Shown in pieces: positions 45,645 through 53,390 of a stretch of 64,000 nucleotides of DNA. Each line of letters begins with the position of its first letter. The stretch's first letter is position 1. Origin of the DNA: Natronomonas salinimetallica (lineage in GTDB: Archaea > Halobacteriota > Halobacteria > Halobacteriales > Haloarculaceae); contig NZ_JACDNQ010000006.1 of the NCBI RefSeq assembly GCF_013839515.1, positions 1 to 64,000 of the forward strand, in the 5' to 3' direction. The notes below the pieces were generated by a model. It made no database searches, was not told the origin of the DNA, and saw only the letters and a list, made by a program, of their open reading frames with translations. The translations under genes were made by a program, and so were the position numbers.

Positions 45645-46121
45645 ATGCCTCCCCTCGATCCGGCGGTCGTCGCGTTCGCGCTGCTTTCGGCCGGCGTCCT
45701 CGCGAGCTTCGTGCCCCTGGTACCGGGCGGCGTCCTGTCGACACTCGGCGTCGGGTACTACTGGGCGGTGACGGGCGACCCCGGAACGCTCGCGTTGCTC
45801 GGTTTCGTCGCGTTGGGCGGCCTCACCGTCGCCGTCGACCTCCTCGGTGGGGCCGTCTCGGCGAGGGCCGGCGGTGCGTCGGCACGGACGACGGCTGCCG
45901 CCGCGGTCGCGGCCATCGTGTTGCTCTCGGTCCTCGGCCCGTTCGGGGCGCTCCTCGGCGTCGTCGGGTCGGTGTTCGCCCTGGAGTACCGACGCCACGG
46001 CGACGTCCGACAGGGGGCGCACACCGCGGCCATCACGGCCGTCGGGATGCTCGCCTCGAGCGCAATGCAGGCGGTGTTGACGCTATCGATGCTCGCCGGA
46101 TTCGTGTTCGTGTGGCTGTGA
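45645..46121 (+). CDS. DUF456 membrane protein
   Basis: The 158-residue, almost wholly hydrophobic protein has four or five membrane segments: VVAFALLSAGVLASFVPLVPG, LSTLGVGYYWAV, LALLGFVALGGLTVAVDLLGG, AVAAIVLLSVLGPFGALLGVVGSVF and AITAVGMLASSAM with LSMLAGFVFVWL. VPLVPGGVLS and the GGAVSARAGGAS segment fit DUF456. The start MPPLDPAVVAFAL (45645) is preferred over an upstream extension without hydrophobic character. A GGGCCT-gg-AGGCCC hairpin follows the stop at 46150-46163. Function unknown. Confidence 0.8.
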   Translation: MPPLDPAVVAFALLSAGVLASFVPLVPGGVLSTLGVGYYWAVTGDPGTLALLGFVALGGLTVAVDLLGGAVSARAGGASARTTAAAAVAAIVLLSVLGPFGALLGVVGSVFALEYRRHGDVRQGAHTAAITAVGMLASSAMQAVLTLSMLAGFVFVWL

Positions 46122-46328
46122 TCCGGCGGACCATGTACACGCCGACCGAGGGCCTGGAGGCCCGTATCTGACTGTCCGATTCGGACTGCTGTCGTCCGGG
46201 AGCGGCCACCGCTGGCACGGTGCCGACGGTGGCCGGCACATCGGGACACCGATCCGTACGAGAGAGCCCCTCCGGCCGGAGACGCCGCCACGGATCGGCG
46301 TGCAAGACGCGGGGTGCGCATCCCGTGT

Positions 46329-46440
46329 GGATTTTCGCCTCCCCGAGCACGGATTCTCACTTCTTCGAATACGGATTTTCGTCCCCCAAATACAGAATCC
46401 CACCTCCCCAAATACAGAATCTCACCTCCCCGAATCAGCC
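46329..46440. repeat. Degenerate ~22-bp tandem repeat, about 5 units
   Basis: Units resemble CTCCCCAAATACAGAATCTCAC. The last two are nearly identical (CTCCCCAAATACAGAATCTCAC and CCCCCAAATACAGAATCCCAC), and earlier ones drift (CTTCTTCGAATACGGATTTTCG, CTCCCCGAGCACGGATTCTCA). It looks like an ageing tandem array; I see no CRISPR-type alternation of repeats and unique spacers. Confidence 0.6.
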
Positions 46441-46460
46441 ACTACCGGTGTCCCATGAAG

Positions 46461-46544
46461 TATAGTAGAAATCGGAAGACAAGACACACTCGACCGCACG
46501 GCGGCAGTGCGATCGATGTGTACATAGCTCCGATCTCTACTATA
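46461..46544. mobile_element. 84-bp palindromic element, copy 2 (MITE-like)
   Basis: TATAGTAGAAATCGG (46461-46475) is mirrored by CCGATCTCTACTATA (46530-46544), a 15-bp terminal inverted repeat with one mismatch. Inside lies an imperfect hairpin around GGCGGCA, flanked by CGACCGCAC and GTGCGATCG. It is nearly identical, in the opposite orientation, to 35519-35604. No coding potential. Confidence 0.7.
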
Positions 46545-46589
46545 ACCGTTCACTGGCTTACAAGCTCGAAAAAAGCGCATTTCGGGCCG

Positions 46590-46606
46590 CTTAAACCGTC
46601 TTAAAC
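46590..46606. promoter_or_regulatory. TTAAaCCGtcTTAAA motif upstream of secreted protein gene
   Basis: CTTAAACCGTCTTAAAC lies 65-81 bp before the ATG at 46671 and ~27 bp ahead of the TATA-like CGATTTATCC (46633-46642). Similar words precede two other secreted-protein genes (57452-57496 and 59859-59884), suggesting a shared regulator site. Confidence 0.45.
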
Positions 46607-46670
46607 TCGGGGGAACTCCGTACGACTGTGTTCCCGATTTATCCGTTTTACACCCGTCGTACCGACTGTA

Positions 46671-47303
46671 ATGTCAATCTCAAAAACCGTCGTGGCGGTG
46701 CTGGCAGTATTGCTCGTCGCTGGAAGCGGTGCCGCAGTAACGGGCCTGGCACAGACGGACACCAGCGCGTCGACAGCTCCCGTGTCCGACCTCGATATGG
46801 ACGCGACGCTCGACAACGGGACCGTTACGGTAACGATGACGGACGGCGGTGCGCCCGTAGAGAACGCCTCGATCACCGTCGAAGGTGAAAAAGAGAGAAC
46901 CGTCACCACCAGCGCGGATGGAACCGCGACGGTCAATCGCTCGGCGCTCAGCGAGGACGGCGAGTCGCTCGAGGAACTCGAAGTCGAGTACGAATCCGAC
47001 CACGCGGAAGGCAAACTGGAGTACGTCGTCGAGGACAACTCGCTCACCCTCGCCGAAGAGAAATACGAGTACGACGTAGACGAACGGGGAGACGAGCGCG
47101 AAGAGGGCGATGAGGAAGACGAGCGCGAAGAGGGCGATGAAGACGACGAGCGCGAAGAGGGCGATGAGGACGACGAGCGCGAAGAGGGCGATGAAGACGA
47201 CGAGCGCGAAGAGGGCGATGAGGAAGACGAGCGCGAAGAGGGCGATGAAGACGACGAGCGCGAAGAGGGCGATGAAGACGACGAGCGTGAAGAGGACGCC
47301 TGA
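46671..47303 (+). CDS. Secreted protein with acidic DEREEGDED repeats
   Basis: This 210-residue protein has a signal peptide (MSISKTVVAVLAVLLVAGSGA to about residue 28), a beta-sandwich of carboxypeptidase-regulatory-like type (TLDNGTVTVTMTDGGAPVENASITVEGE, residues ~45-110), then eight copies of a 9-residue unit, DEREEGDED/E (27 bp each, about 47086-47300). The tail is almost wholly Asp, Glu and Arg. No lipobox or membrane anchor is seen. It may bind metal ions or act as a cell-surface polyelectrolyte; this is inference. It is convergent with the DUF7345-like gene. Confidence 0.75.
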   Translation: MSISKTVVAVLAVLLVAGSGAAVTGLAQTDTSASTAPVSDLDMDATLDNGTVTVTMTDGGAPVENASITVEGEKERTVTTSADGTATVNRSALSEDGESLEELEVEYESDHAEGKLEYVVEDNSLTLAEEKYEYDVDERGDEREEGDEEDEREEGDEDDEREEGDEDDEREEGDEDDEREEGDEEDEREEGDEDDEREEGDEDDEREEDA

Positions 47304-47363
47304 TAACGCATACACGCACCTATCCTTCCACCTATCGCCGGCAGTACGAAGACACCGGCCGGA

Positions 47364-48074
47364 CTACCGCTTTCGGCCGACCAACAGCGAGACGAGAATC
47401 AGCGCCGAGATACCCAGCGCAAGGGGAGCGCCGCCGTGTGTGACAGGCCTCTCCGGCGAGTGCTCGATCGGGGCCATCTCGCCGCCCGAGGCGGGGGCCG
47501 CGACGACCTCGAAGCCCTCGCCGAACGTCGTCATCCCCGGCCAGGCAACGGTGTCACCGTCGTCACGCTCCGGTTCCGGCGAGGCGCTCTCGATCTCGTA
47601 GCCCTCCGGCGCGACGACCACCAACTCGCGATCGAGCGTCTCGAACAGCGAGAACGGTTCGGCGAGGACCACGCGGTCGTCGTCGACGGCTGCGAGGTTC
47701 TCCCATCGGAACTCGTAGACGACGATCCCCGTCTCGCCGACGGCGGCCGTTTCGACGGTGACCTCACCGACGCGGAGCTCCCGATCGATACCCTCGTTCG
47801 CCGTCCCGGAGACGAACCGCATCTCCTCGCCGAAGCGCTCGGCGACGGCCGCTCTGAGGTCCGCGTCCGCCTGGACTTCCTCGAATATCTCCCGGTCTTC
47901 GGGGGCTGTGAGATCGAACTCCTCGGTGAACGCGGCGTCGGCGTCGCCGTCGGCGTCGAGTTCGACGACGAACTGGCCGTCCGCGGCCGACTGGGCGGCG
48001 GCAGTGCCGGCGGCCCCGGAGAGTGCGAGGGCCGCGATACAGAGGGCGGCGAGGAGTCGTACGACGGTATGCAT
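47364..48074 (-). CDS. Secreted DUF7345-like protein with C-terminal membrane anchor
   Basis: The 236-residue protein has a signal peptide (MHTVVRLLAALCIAALALSGA), a beta-rich domain (QFVVELDADGDADAAFTEEFDL to GIVVYEFRWENLAAVDDDRVVLAEPF and SASPEPERDDGDTVAWPG), then a C-terminal helix, APLALGISALILVSLLVG, with RKR after it. The same domain is found in the gene at 57639, where it is fused to a winged helix; this one lacks the DNA-binding part. The ATG at 48072-48074 starts the signal peptide. It faces outward, anchored at the C-terminus. Confidence 0.75.
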   Translation of the reverse strand: MHTVVRLLAALCIAALALSGAAGTAAAQSAADGQFVVELDADGDADAAFTEEFDLTAPEDREIFEEVQADADLRAAVAERFGEEMRFVSGTANEGIDRELRVGEVTVETAAVGETGIVVYEFRWENLAAVDDDRVVLAEPFSLFETLDRELVVVAPEGYEIESASPEPERDDGDTVAWPGMTTFGEGFEVVAAPASGGEMAPIEHSPERPVTHGGAPLALGISALILVSLLVGRKR

Positions 48075-48211
48075 GCCCGGAGGGTCACCGCCGGGGGCCA
48101 AAAACGGCCCGGTTGCCAGTCGGGACGGGATACCCCAACCGGCCCGTTCGCCGGGGCAGAAACGCCGTCCGGACTCAAGTTTTATACCTTCGTCACGGCC
48201 ACGTGTCGGTA

Positions 48212-49045
48212 ATGGGACTACAGTGTTCGATACTCGGCCACGCCTTCGAGGACGCCGGGGTAGAGCGTGAACGCGAAGAACAGGGCAGCGAGGTGATCAC
48301 GACCGAGCGCGAGATCGAGCGGTGTCGGCGCTGTGGCACGGAGCGCGTCGTCTCCGAGAGCACGGAGGTCGCCGCCGTCGTCGATGCGTCCGACGTCGGG
48401 CTCGAGGGTGACCACGACGGCGTCGGCTCGGACGCCCCGAGTACGACGGACAGCGGAGCGGGCGGCGGAATCGCCAGCGCAGTCGAGCGCAGCGGCGTCG
48501 CTGACACGGATTCGGACCCCGAAGAGAGCGGAGCCGGCGTCGGTACGGAACCGGCGGCATCGTCGCAGACGCCGGACGTTCCGGAACCGGCGGCATCGTC
48601 GCAGACGCCGGACGTTCCGGAACAGGGGGACGGTTCGATCGGCTCCGAGGAACCGCCGGATCCAGCCGAGGAGGACGCCGAAATCCTCACCGACGAGACG
48701 GACGAGCAGGGGCGGAACCCCGGTCAGTGGCCGGAGGAATCGGAACGGTCGACGGCGGGCGATCCGGTTCCGGGCGCAGGCGACGACTCGGTTCCGGGCG
48801 CAGGCGACGACTCGGTTCCGGGCGCAGGTGACGACTCGGTTCCGGGCGCAGGTGACGAACTGACGGACCGTCCCGAGGACGAACCCCCCGGCTCCGTCGA
48901 GGAGTCCCTGTCGGGGATCACGGTCCCGGAGGGCGAGATCGTGTGTCCGGAGTGCCCCTTCCGGATCGACGCCAACTCCGGGTACCGGGCGGGCGATCCC
49001 TGCCCGGAGTGTAACGCGTGGCTCGAAGCCGAACGAAACCAGTAA
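48212..49045 (+). CDS. Zinc-ribbon protein with repeat-rich linker
   Basis: The 277-residue protein begins MGLQCSILGHAFEDAGVEREREEQG and has a first Cys cluster (CRRCGTE, with C5 and H10) and a C-terminal zinc ribbon, CPECPFRIDANSGYRAGDPCPEC. The 170 residues between are low complexity: two 12-residue EPAASSQTPDVP units and four DSVPGAGD units (24 bp, about 48768-48866). Both ends resemble a haloarchaeal family (DUF7093, from memory). It has no signal peptide. The start is fixed by the TATA-like TTTTATACC ~27 bp upstream. Confidence 0.72.
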   Translation: MGLQCSILGHAFEDAGVEREREEQGSEVITTEREIERCRRCGTERVVSESTEVAAVVDASDVGLEGDHDGVGSDAPSTTDSGAGGGIASAVERSGVADTDSDPEESGAGVGTEPAASSQTPDVPEPAASSQTPDVPEQGDGSIGSEEPPDPAEEDAEILTDETDEQGRNPGQWPEESERSTAGDPVPGAGDDSVPGAGDDSVPGAGDDSVPGAGDELTDRPEDEPPGSVEESLSGITVPEGEIVCPECPFRIDANSGYRAGDPCPECNAWLEAERNQ

Positions 49046-49071
49046 ACCGTCGGATTCCGATACCCATCGGT

Positions 49072-49464
49072 ATGGAAGAGTACAAGATGAGACGCGGGGA
49101 GTATCTCGAGGAGCGCGTCCCCGATCTGGAAGCCACCATCGAGGAGTATTTCGGCCCGATAACCGACACCGAGGGGTTCAAAGACAGCGACCTCTACGTC
49201 GTGGACGACCCGGACAACCCGGTCTTTACGCGGATCGTCGCGGGGGCAGTATCGTACTCCGGCAAGAAGGACAGACTCGCCGTCCACTTCGAGGAGCGCG
49301 ACCTCGAATCGCTGATGGAGTCCGGCGACGTCGACGCCGCCGGCGACGCGAACAACGCGAAAAACGACTTCCTGCTCGAGTGTACCGGCCGCGATGCGAA
49401 ATCGCGCCGCGAGTCGATGAAACGCGCCGTCGAGGACGATGCCGAGACGCCCGACGACGTCTGA
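49072..49464 (+). CDS. DUF5611 family protein
   Basis: The 130-residue protein begins MEEYKMRRGEYLEERVPDLE and contains FGPITDTEGFKDSDLYVVDDPDNPVFTRIV and AKNDFLLECTGRDAKSRRESMKRAVEDD, matching DUF5611, a conserved archaeal family of unknown function. Soluble, no known active site. It sits 26 bp after the zinc-ribbon gene in the same direction and may share its mRNA. Confidence 0.85.
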   Translation: MEEYKMRRGEYLEERVPDLEATIEEYFGPITDTEGFKDSDLYVVDDPDNPVFTRIVAGAVSYSGKKDRLAVHFEERDLESLMESGDVDAAGDANNAKNDFLLECTGRDAKSRRESMKRAVEDDAETPDDV

Positions 49465-49563
49465 TACGGTCCCTTTTTTGATCCCGACAACGACGCTCGA
49501 CCACCGAGGCGACACGGCCGACGTGACCACGCCGTTTTTCCGGTCTCGGCCCCTCCTGACCGT

Positions 49564-50001
49564 ATGAGCCTTGGATTCGATCCGGCGGAGATCGACCCGG
49601 ACGACATCGGCGAAAAACAGGCTACCCTGGAGATGGACCACGAATCGGCCATCGAACACGTCCGTGAAACGGCCGAGGCGGCCGGCTTCGGCGTCCCCGT
49701 CGAGTTCTCACCCTCGGAGATGCTCAACGAGAAGGTCGACGCGAATCGTGACCCCTACTACGTGTTGGGCGCGTGCAACCCTTCGGTAGCCAACCGGGCG
49801 CTCGAAGAGACCCTCAAGCAGGGGGCGTTGTTTCCCTGCAACTTCGTGATCCGGGAGGAGGAGCCGGGCCGCCAGCGCGTGTATCACGTCTCGATCATGA
49901 GGATCGCCCGGCTCGTCGGGATCGCGCCCGACAACGACGCCTGGGCGTCGATCGTCGAGGACACCGGCGAGTTGACCGAGCAGTTCTTCGAGGACCTGTG
50001 A
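49564..50001 (+). CDS. DUF302 domain protein
   Basis: The 145-residue protein matches DUF302: HESAIEHVRETAEAAGFGVPVEFSPSEML, YYVLGACNPSVANRALEETLKQGALFPCNFVIRE and IMRIARLVGIAPDN. The family is widespread, small and soluble, with an alpha/beta sandwich sometimes linked to stress or redox; the role is unknown. ATG 49564 with an A/T-poor upstream region. Confidence 0.88.
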   Translation: MSLGFDPAEIDPDDIGEKQATLEMDHESAIEHVRETAEAAGFGVPVEFSPSEMLNEKVDANRDPYYVLGACNPSVANRALEETLKQGALFPCNFVIREEEPGRQRVYHVSIMRIARLVGIAPDNDAWASIVEDTGELTEQFFEDL

Positions 50002-50104
50002 CCGCCCCGACGGCCGGGCCGGCGACCGAACCGGCGGCAGCCACGCTGTCCGTCCTGACGGAACACACGACTTTTGGGTCTTGGCGGCCTACGAGCGGTA
50101 ACGA

Positions 50105-51133
50105 ATGATCTCGAAGGGCTGTGAACAGTGTGCCGCCGGCGGCAAGATGGTGCTTTTCGTCTACGGCTACTGCGACCAGCGCGACTGTTTTTACTGTCCG
50201 CTCGGCGAGAACCGAAAGAACGTCACCCAGGTCTACGCCAACGAACGCCCCGTCGAGAGCGACGAGGACGTCATAACGGAGGCCAAGCGGATGGATGCGC
50301 TCGGAACATCGATCACCGGTGGCGAGCCCCAGGAGGCGATGGACCGGACGTGTCGGTACCTGAACCTCCTCAAAGAGGAGTTCGGCGAGGATCACCACAC
50401 GCATCTATACACCGGCATCACGGGCGGTCGCGAGAACATGCGCCGGCTCTCGGAGGCCGGCCTCGACGAGATCCGGTTTCACCCGCCGCTCGAGCTGTGG
50501 GGTGACCTACACGGCACCGAGTGGGAGGATATCCTTTATATCGCCCGCGAGGAGGGCCTCACGCCCGCCTTCGAGATCCCCGGCATCCGCGCGGAACCCG
50601 AGTTCTTGGAGTTTCTCGATGCGGGGGCCGCCGACTTCTGTAACATCAACGAGTTCGAGATGTCCGACGGCAACTACCGCCGGATGCAGGAGAAGGGCTT
50701 CGAGCTGAAAGAAGACCACATGAGCGCCGTCGAGGGCTCTCACGACATCCTGGCGGAGATGGGCGACCACGAAAAGGTGTATTTCTGTACGAGCGTTTTC
50801 AAGGACGCCGCCCAGCACCGATCACGGCTGAAACGGATGGCCCGGACCGTCCGCCGGGAGTTCGACGAGATCACCGACGACGGAACGCTCGTCTACGGGA
50901 AGACCTGGGAGACGGAAGCCAGACTGGCGGATCTCGGCGTGGCCGAGGAGTTCTACTCGGTCAAATCCGACCACATCGAGTTGGCGTGGTGGCTCCTGGA
51001 GGAGATGGTCGAGGCGGGCGACGTCGAAACGGGCGAGATCGTCGAGCAGTATCCGACCTACGACGGGACGGTCGTCGAACGGACGCCGTTATCGGGCGGG
51101 ACGGCCGACGGACGCCCGGCGGCCGGCGACTGA
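50105..51133 (+). CDS. Radical SAM protein with CX4CX2C motif
   Basis: The 342-residue protein has VYGYCDQRDCFYCPLGENRKN (cysteines spaced CX4CX2C) at ~21-29 instead of the usual CX3CX2C that holds the 4Fe-4S cluster. Two more cysteines precede it (CEQC at 6-9). The rest is a partial TIM barrel: DALGTSITGGEPQEAM (SAM-contacting GGEP), THLYTGITGG, IRFHPPLELWG, FEIPGIRAEPEF and FCNINEFEMSDGNY. Haloarchaeal members of this group are uncharacterised. Reaction unknown; the motif spacing should be confirmed in homologues. Confidence 0.82.
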   Translation: MISKGCEQCAAGGKMVLFVYGYCDQRDCFYCPLGENRKNVTQVYANERPVESDEDVITEAKRMDALGTSITGGEPQEAMDRTCRYLNLLKEEFGEDHHTHLYTGITGGRENMRRLSEAGLDEIRFHPPLELWGDLHGTEWEDILYIAREEGLTPAFEIPGIRAEPEFLEFLDAGAADFCNINEFEMSDGNYRRMQEKGFELKEDHMSAVEGSHDILAEMGDHEKVYFCTSVFKDAAQHRSRLKRMARTVRREFDEITDDGTLVYGKTWETEARLADLGVAEEFYSVKSDHIELAWWLLEEMVEAGDVETGEIVEQYPTYDGTVVERTPLSGGTADGRPAAGD

Positions 51134-51436
51134 TACGGACCGGCGTCGTCCGGACGTGGTCACCGCCTGCACCGTTCCGGTGGTGACCGCTTCCTCCCTG
51201 CACCGTTCCGGTGGTGACTGCTCTCCCCCTGCACCGTTCGCTTTCTCGGCACACCGATCCGTATGGTACCGTCGTCGATACCGACCTCTGGATGTTCGCG
51301 TCGGTGACGCAAGGTCGTCACGAGCGTATCGCCGACAACGCGAGGTCGTCACGAGCGTATCGCCGACAGTACGACCGAAACGCCGCCGAGGGTCCCGCGA
51401 AAACCTATAAGAGCCCACTCGACGTGTGTCCCAGGT
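51134..51436. other. Intergenic with two short tandem arrays
   Basis: CCTGCACCGTTCCGGTGGTGAC occurs at 51166-51187 and 51197-51218, with a partial third copy at 51229-51241 (period ~31 bp). A separate 31-bp unit containing AGGTCGTCACGAGCGTATCG is repeated at 51308-51338 and 51339-51369. TATA-like AACCTATAAG lies at about 51401, ~30 bp before the next gene. Confidence 0.8.
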
Positions 51437-52168
51437 ATGGAGACGTCCGAACGGCCGACCTTCGAGACCGAGGCGGGCGAGGAGATCTACCGCTACGTCG
51501 AGCGGCACGGGACGGCGGCCCGTCACCGGGTCCGAGAGGTGACGTCGCTGCCGCCCGAGGAGTTCCAGGACGCCCTCGGGGAGCTGAAGGATCGCGGCTA
51601 CCTCGAGGACGACGGCGGGACGCTACAGATCGCCCTCGATGTCGGCTCGGTCGAGGCGTACTCGACCGACGACGTCGAATACGTCATCCGCCCGGCGAGA
51701 CAGTCGGACTTCGAGGGGCTCATCGACACGATCCGGGACGTGACCGCGGAGGACACGTACATCGTCGCCGAATCGATCGCCGAACAGCTCCTCTATGAGG
51801 ACGCCGTCAACCGCCACAACACCGCCGAATCGCGCGTCTTCTTCGTCGCGACGGTCGAAGGGCAGGTCATCGGGTGGTCACACCTCGACCTACCGCAACT
51901 GGACAAACTCCAGAGCACCGCACAACTGACCGTCGGCGTCCGCGGGGACTACCAACAGCACGGCATCGGCGGCCGTCTCGTCGACCGTGCCCTGGAGTGG
52001 GCCGAGGCCAACGGCTACCGGAAGGTGTACAACAGCGTCCCGATCACGAACGACGAGGCGCTCGCCTTCCTGAAGAGCCGGGGGTGGGAGACCGAGGGTG
52101 TCCGGAAGGATCACTACACCATCGACGACAGTTACGTCGACGAGGTCATGCTCGCCTACACGTTCTGA
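51437..52168 (+). CDS. GNAT acetyltransferase with N-terminal winged helix
   Basis: In this 243-residue protein, residues ~10-65 form a winged-helix-like unit (GEEIYRYVERHGTAARHRVREV, LGELKDRGYLEDDGG). Residues ~80-240 form a GNAT fold, with the acetyl-CoA loop in LTVGVRGDYQQHGIGGRLVDRAL (Q-x-x-G-I-G-x-R) and a late YNSVPITNDEALAFLKSRGWETEG. The substrate is unknown; GNATs of this kind acetylate proteins or small amines. The fusion to a DNA-binding-like domain may place it on a nucleic acid or serve only in folding. Confidence 0.85.
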   Translation: METSERPTFETEAGEEIYRYVERHGTAARHRVREVTSLPPEEFQDALGELKDRGYLEDDGGTLQIALDVGSVEAYSTDDVEYVIRPARQSDFEGLIDTIRDVTAEDTYIVAESIAEQLLYEDAVNRHNTAESRVFFVATVEGQVIGWSHLDLPQLDKLQSTAQLTVGVRGDYQQHGIGGRLVDRALEWAEANGYRKVYNSVPITNDEALAFLKSRGWETEGVRKDHYTIDDSYVDEVMLAYTF

Positions 52169-52225
52169 ACGCGACCTCCGGGGACGAAACGACAGACCGA
52201 CGTAGCCCCCGTCCGGAGCCGGGGT

Positions 52226-53332
52226 ATGGACGACTACGAACGGCCGCTTTTTTTCCACCTGATGGAGTACGCGGCCGAGGCCGACGGCGACGTCGTCGAT
52301 ATGGTGTCGGGCAACCCCGACTGGGAGCCACCGGAGGCGATCCGAACCGGGCTGAAGCGGTACGCCGACAGCGGCGTCGACGCCTTCCAGTACCCGCCCA
52401 GCGACGGGCTCTCCGACCTTCGGGCGGCGGTCGCAGACCGACACGGCGTCGACGTCGACCGCGTCGTCGTCACGAACGGGGCGGGCGAGGCGAACTACCT
52501 GGCGATGGCGACGGCGCTCGAGGCGGGTCCCGCCGACGGGGTCCTCATGGCCGACCCGGTGTACCCCTACTACCACAAACGGGCCCGGATGCTCGGCGGG
52601 ACACCTCGCTTCGTTCCGAGCGAACCGGACGGGACGCTCGATCCGGCCGCCGTCCGCCGGGCGGCGAGCGAGGACACCGCCGCGATCGTCGTCAACTCAC
52701 CGAACAACCCGACCGGGGGCGTCTACGGCGGCGAGACGAAACGCGACATCGCCGCCGTCGCCGACGCGAACGACGCCCTGTTGATCTCCGATGAGGTCTA
52801 CGAACGGTTCGTCTACGACGAGGGGGCCTTCGAGACCGCCCTCGCCGCCGATTCCGACCGTGTCGTCGTCACGAACGCCTTCTCGAAGTCCATGGCGATC
52901 ACGGGATTTCGGGTCGGCTACGGGATCTTTCCCCCGCGGCTGGCCGAGGCGGTCCGGACTCGTCACATGCTCGTCAACGTCGCCGGATCGCGGCCCGCCC
53001 AGCGGGCGGTGCTCGACGCCCTCGAGCAAACCCCCGAGTCGTACTACGAGCGCAACCGGAAACTGCTCGAAGAGCGGATCGAGACGTTCTGTGCGGCTCT
53101 CGAGGCGGCCGGGGCGGCGTACACTCGCCCGCAGGGCGGATTTTACGTGATGGCTCGCTTCGAGGGCTACCCGGGGACGCTCGAAAACACCGAACGGCTG
53201 ATCGACGAGGCCGGCGTCGCCGGAATGCCGGGGGACGCCTTCGGGGAGTCGCGGGCGGAGTGGCTCCGTTTCGCCGTGGTGACCCCGCGGGCGGAGGAGG
53301 CCGCAGAGCGCCTGGCGGCGTACTTCGGGTGA
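52226..53332 (+). CDS. PLP-dependent class I/II aminotransferase
   Basis: This 368-residue fold-type I enzyme has MVSGNPDWEPPEAIRTGLKRY at the N-terminus, VVTNGAGEANYLAMATAL, VNSPNNPTGGVYGG (Asn and Tyr region), LISDEVYERFVYD, and NAFSKSMAITGFRVGYGIF with the PLP lysine in FSKS. It is an aspartate/aromatic-type aminotransferase; the substrate cannot be told. It lies 57 bp after the GNAT in the same direction and 58 bp before the prenyl synthase. Confidence 0.92.
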   Translation: MDDYERPLFFHLMEYAAEADGDVVDMVSGNPDWEPPEAIRTGLKRYADSGVDAFQYPPSDGLSDLRAAVADRHGVDVDRVVVTNGAGEANYLAMATALEAGPADGVLMADPVYPYYHKRARMLGGTPRFVPSEPDGTLDPAAVRRAASEDTAAIVVNSPNNPTGGVYGGETKRDIAAVADANDALLISDEVYERFVYDEGAFETALAADSDRVVVTNAFSKSMAITGFRVGYGIFPPRLAEAVRTRHMLVNVAGSRPAQRAVLDALEQTPESYYERNRKLLEERIETFCAALEAAGAAYTRPQGGFYVMARFEGYPGTLENTERLIDEAGVAGMPGDAFGESRAEWLRFAVVTPRAEEAAERLAAYFG

Positions 53333-53390
53333 CCACCCTACGGTTCGACGTATCCGTCACGTACTTCCGAACACCGTTCCTACGGTGGTT

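Larger units (their letters stand above)
46122..46589. other. Intergenic with degenerate repeats and MITE-like element
   Basis: No gene is seen between the DUF456 gene and the secreted acidic protein. The stretch holds a small hairpin after the first gene (46150-46163), a degenerate 22-bp repeat array (46329-46440) and the second copy of the palindromic element (46461-46544). Confidence 0.65.

Noticed and set aside
46329-46440. Degenerate repeats considered as a CRISPR array
   Set aside because: Units abut one another without unique spacers, drift gradually in sequence, and no cas genes are present.
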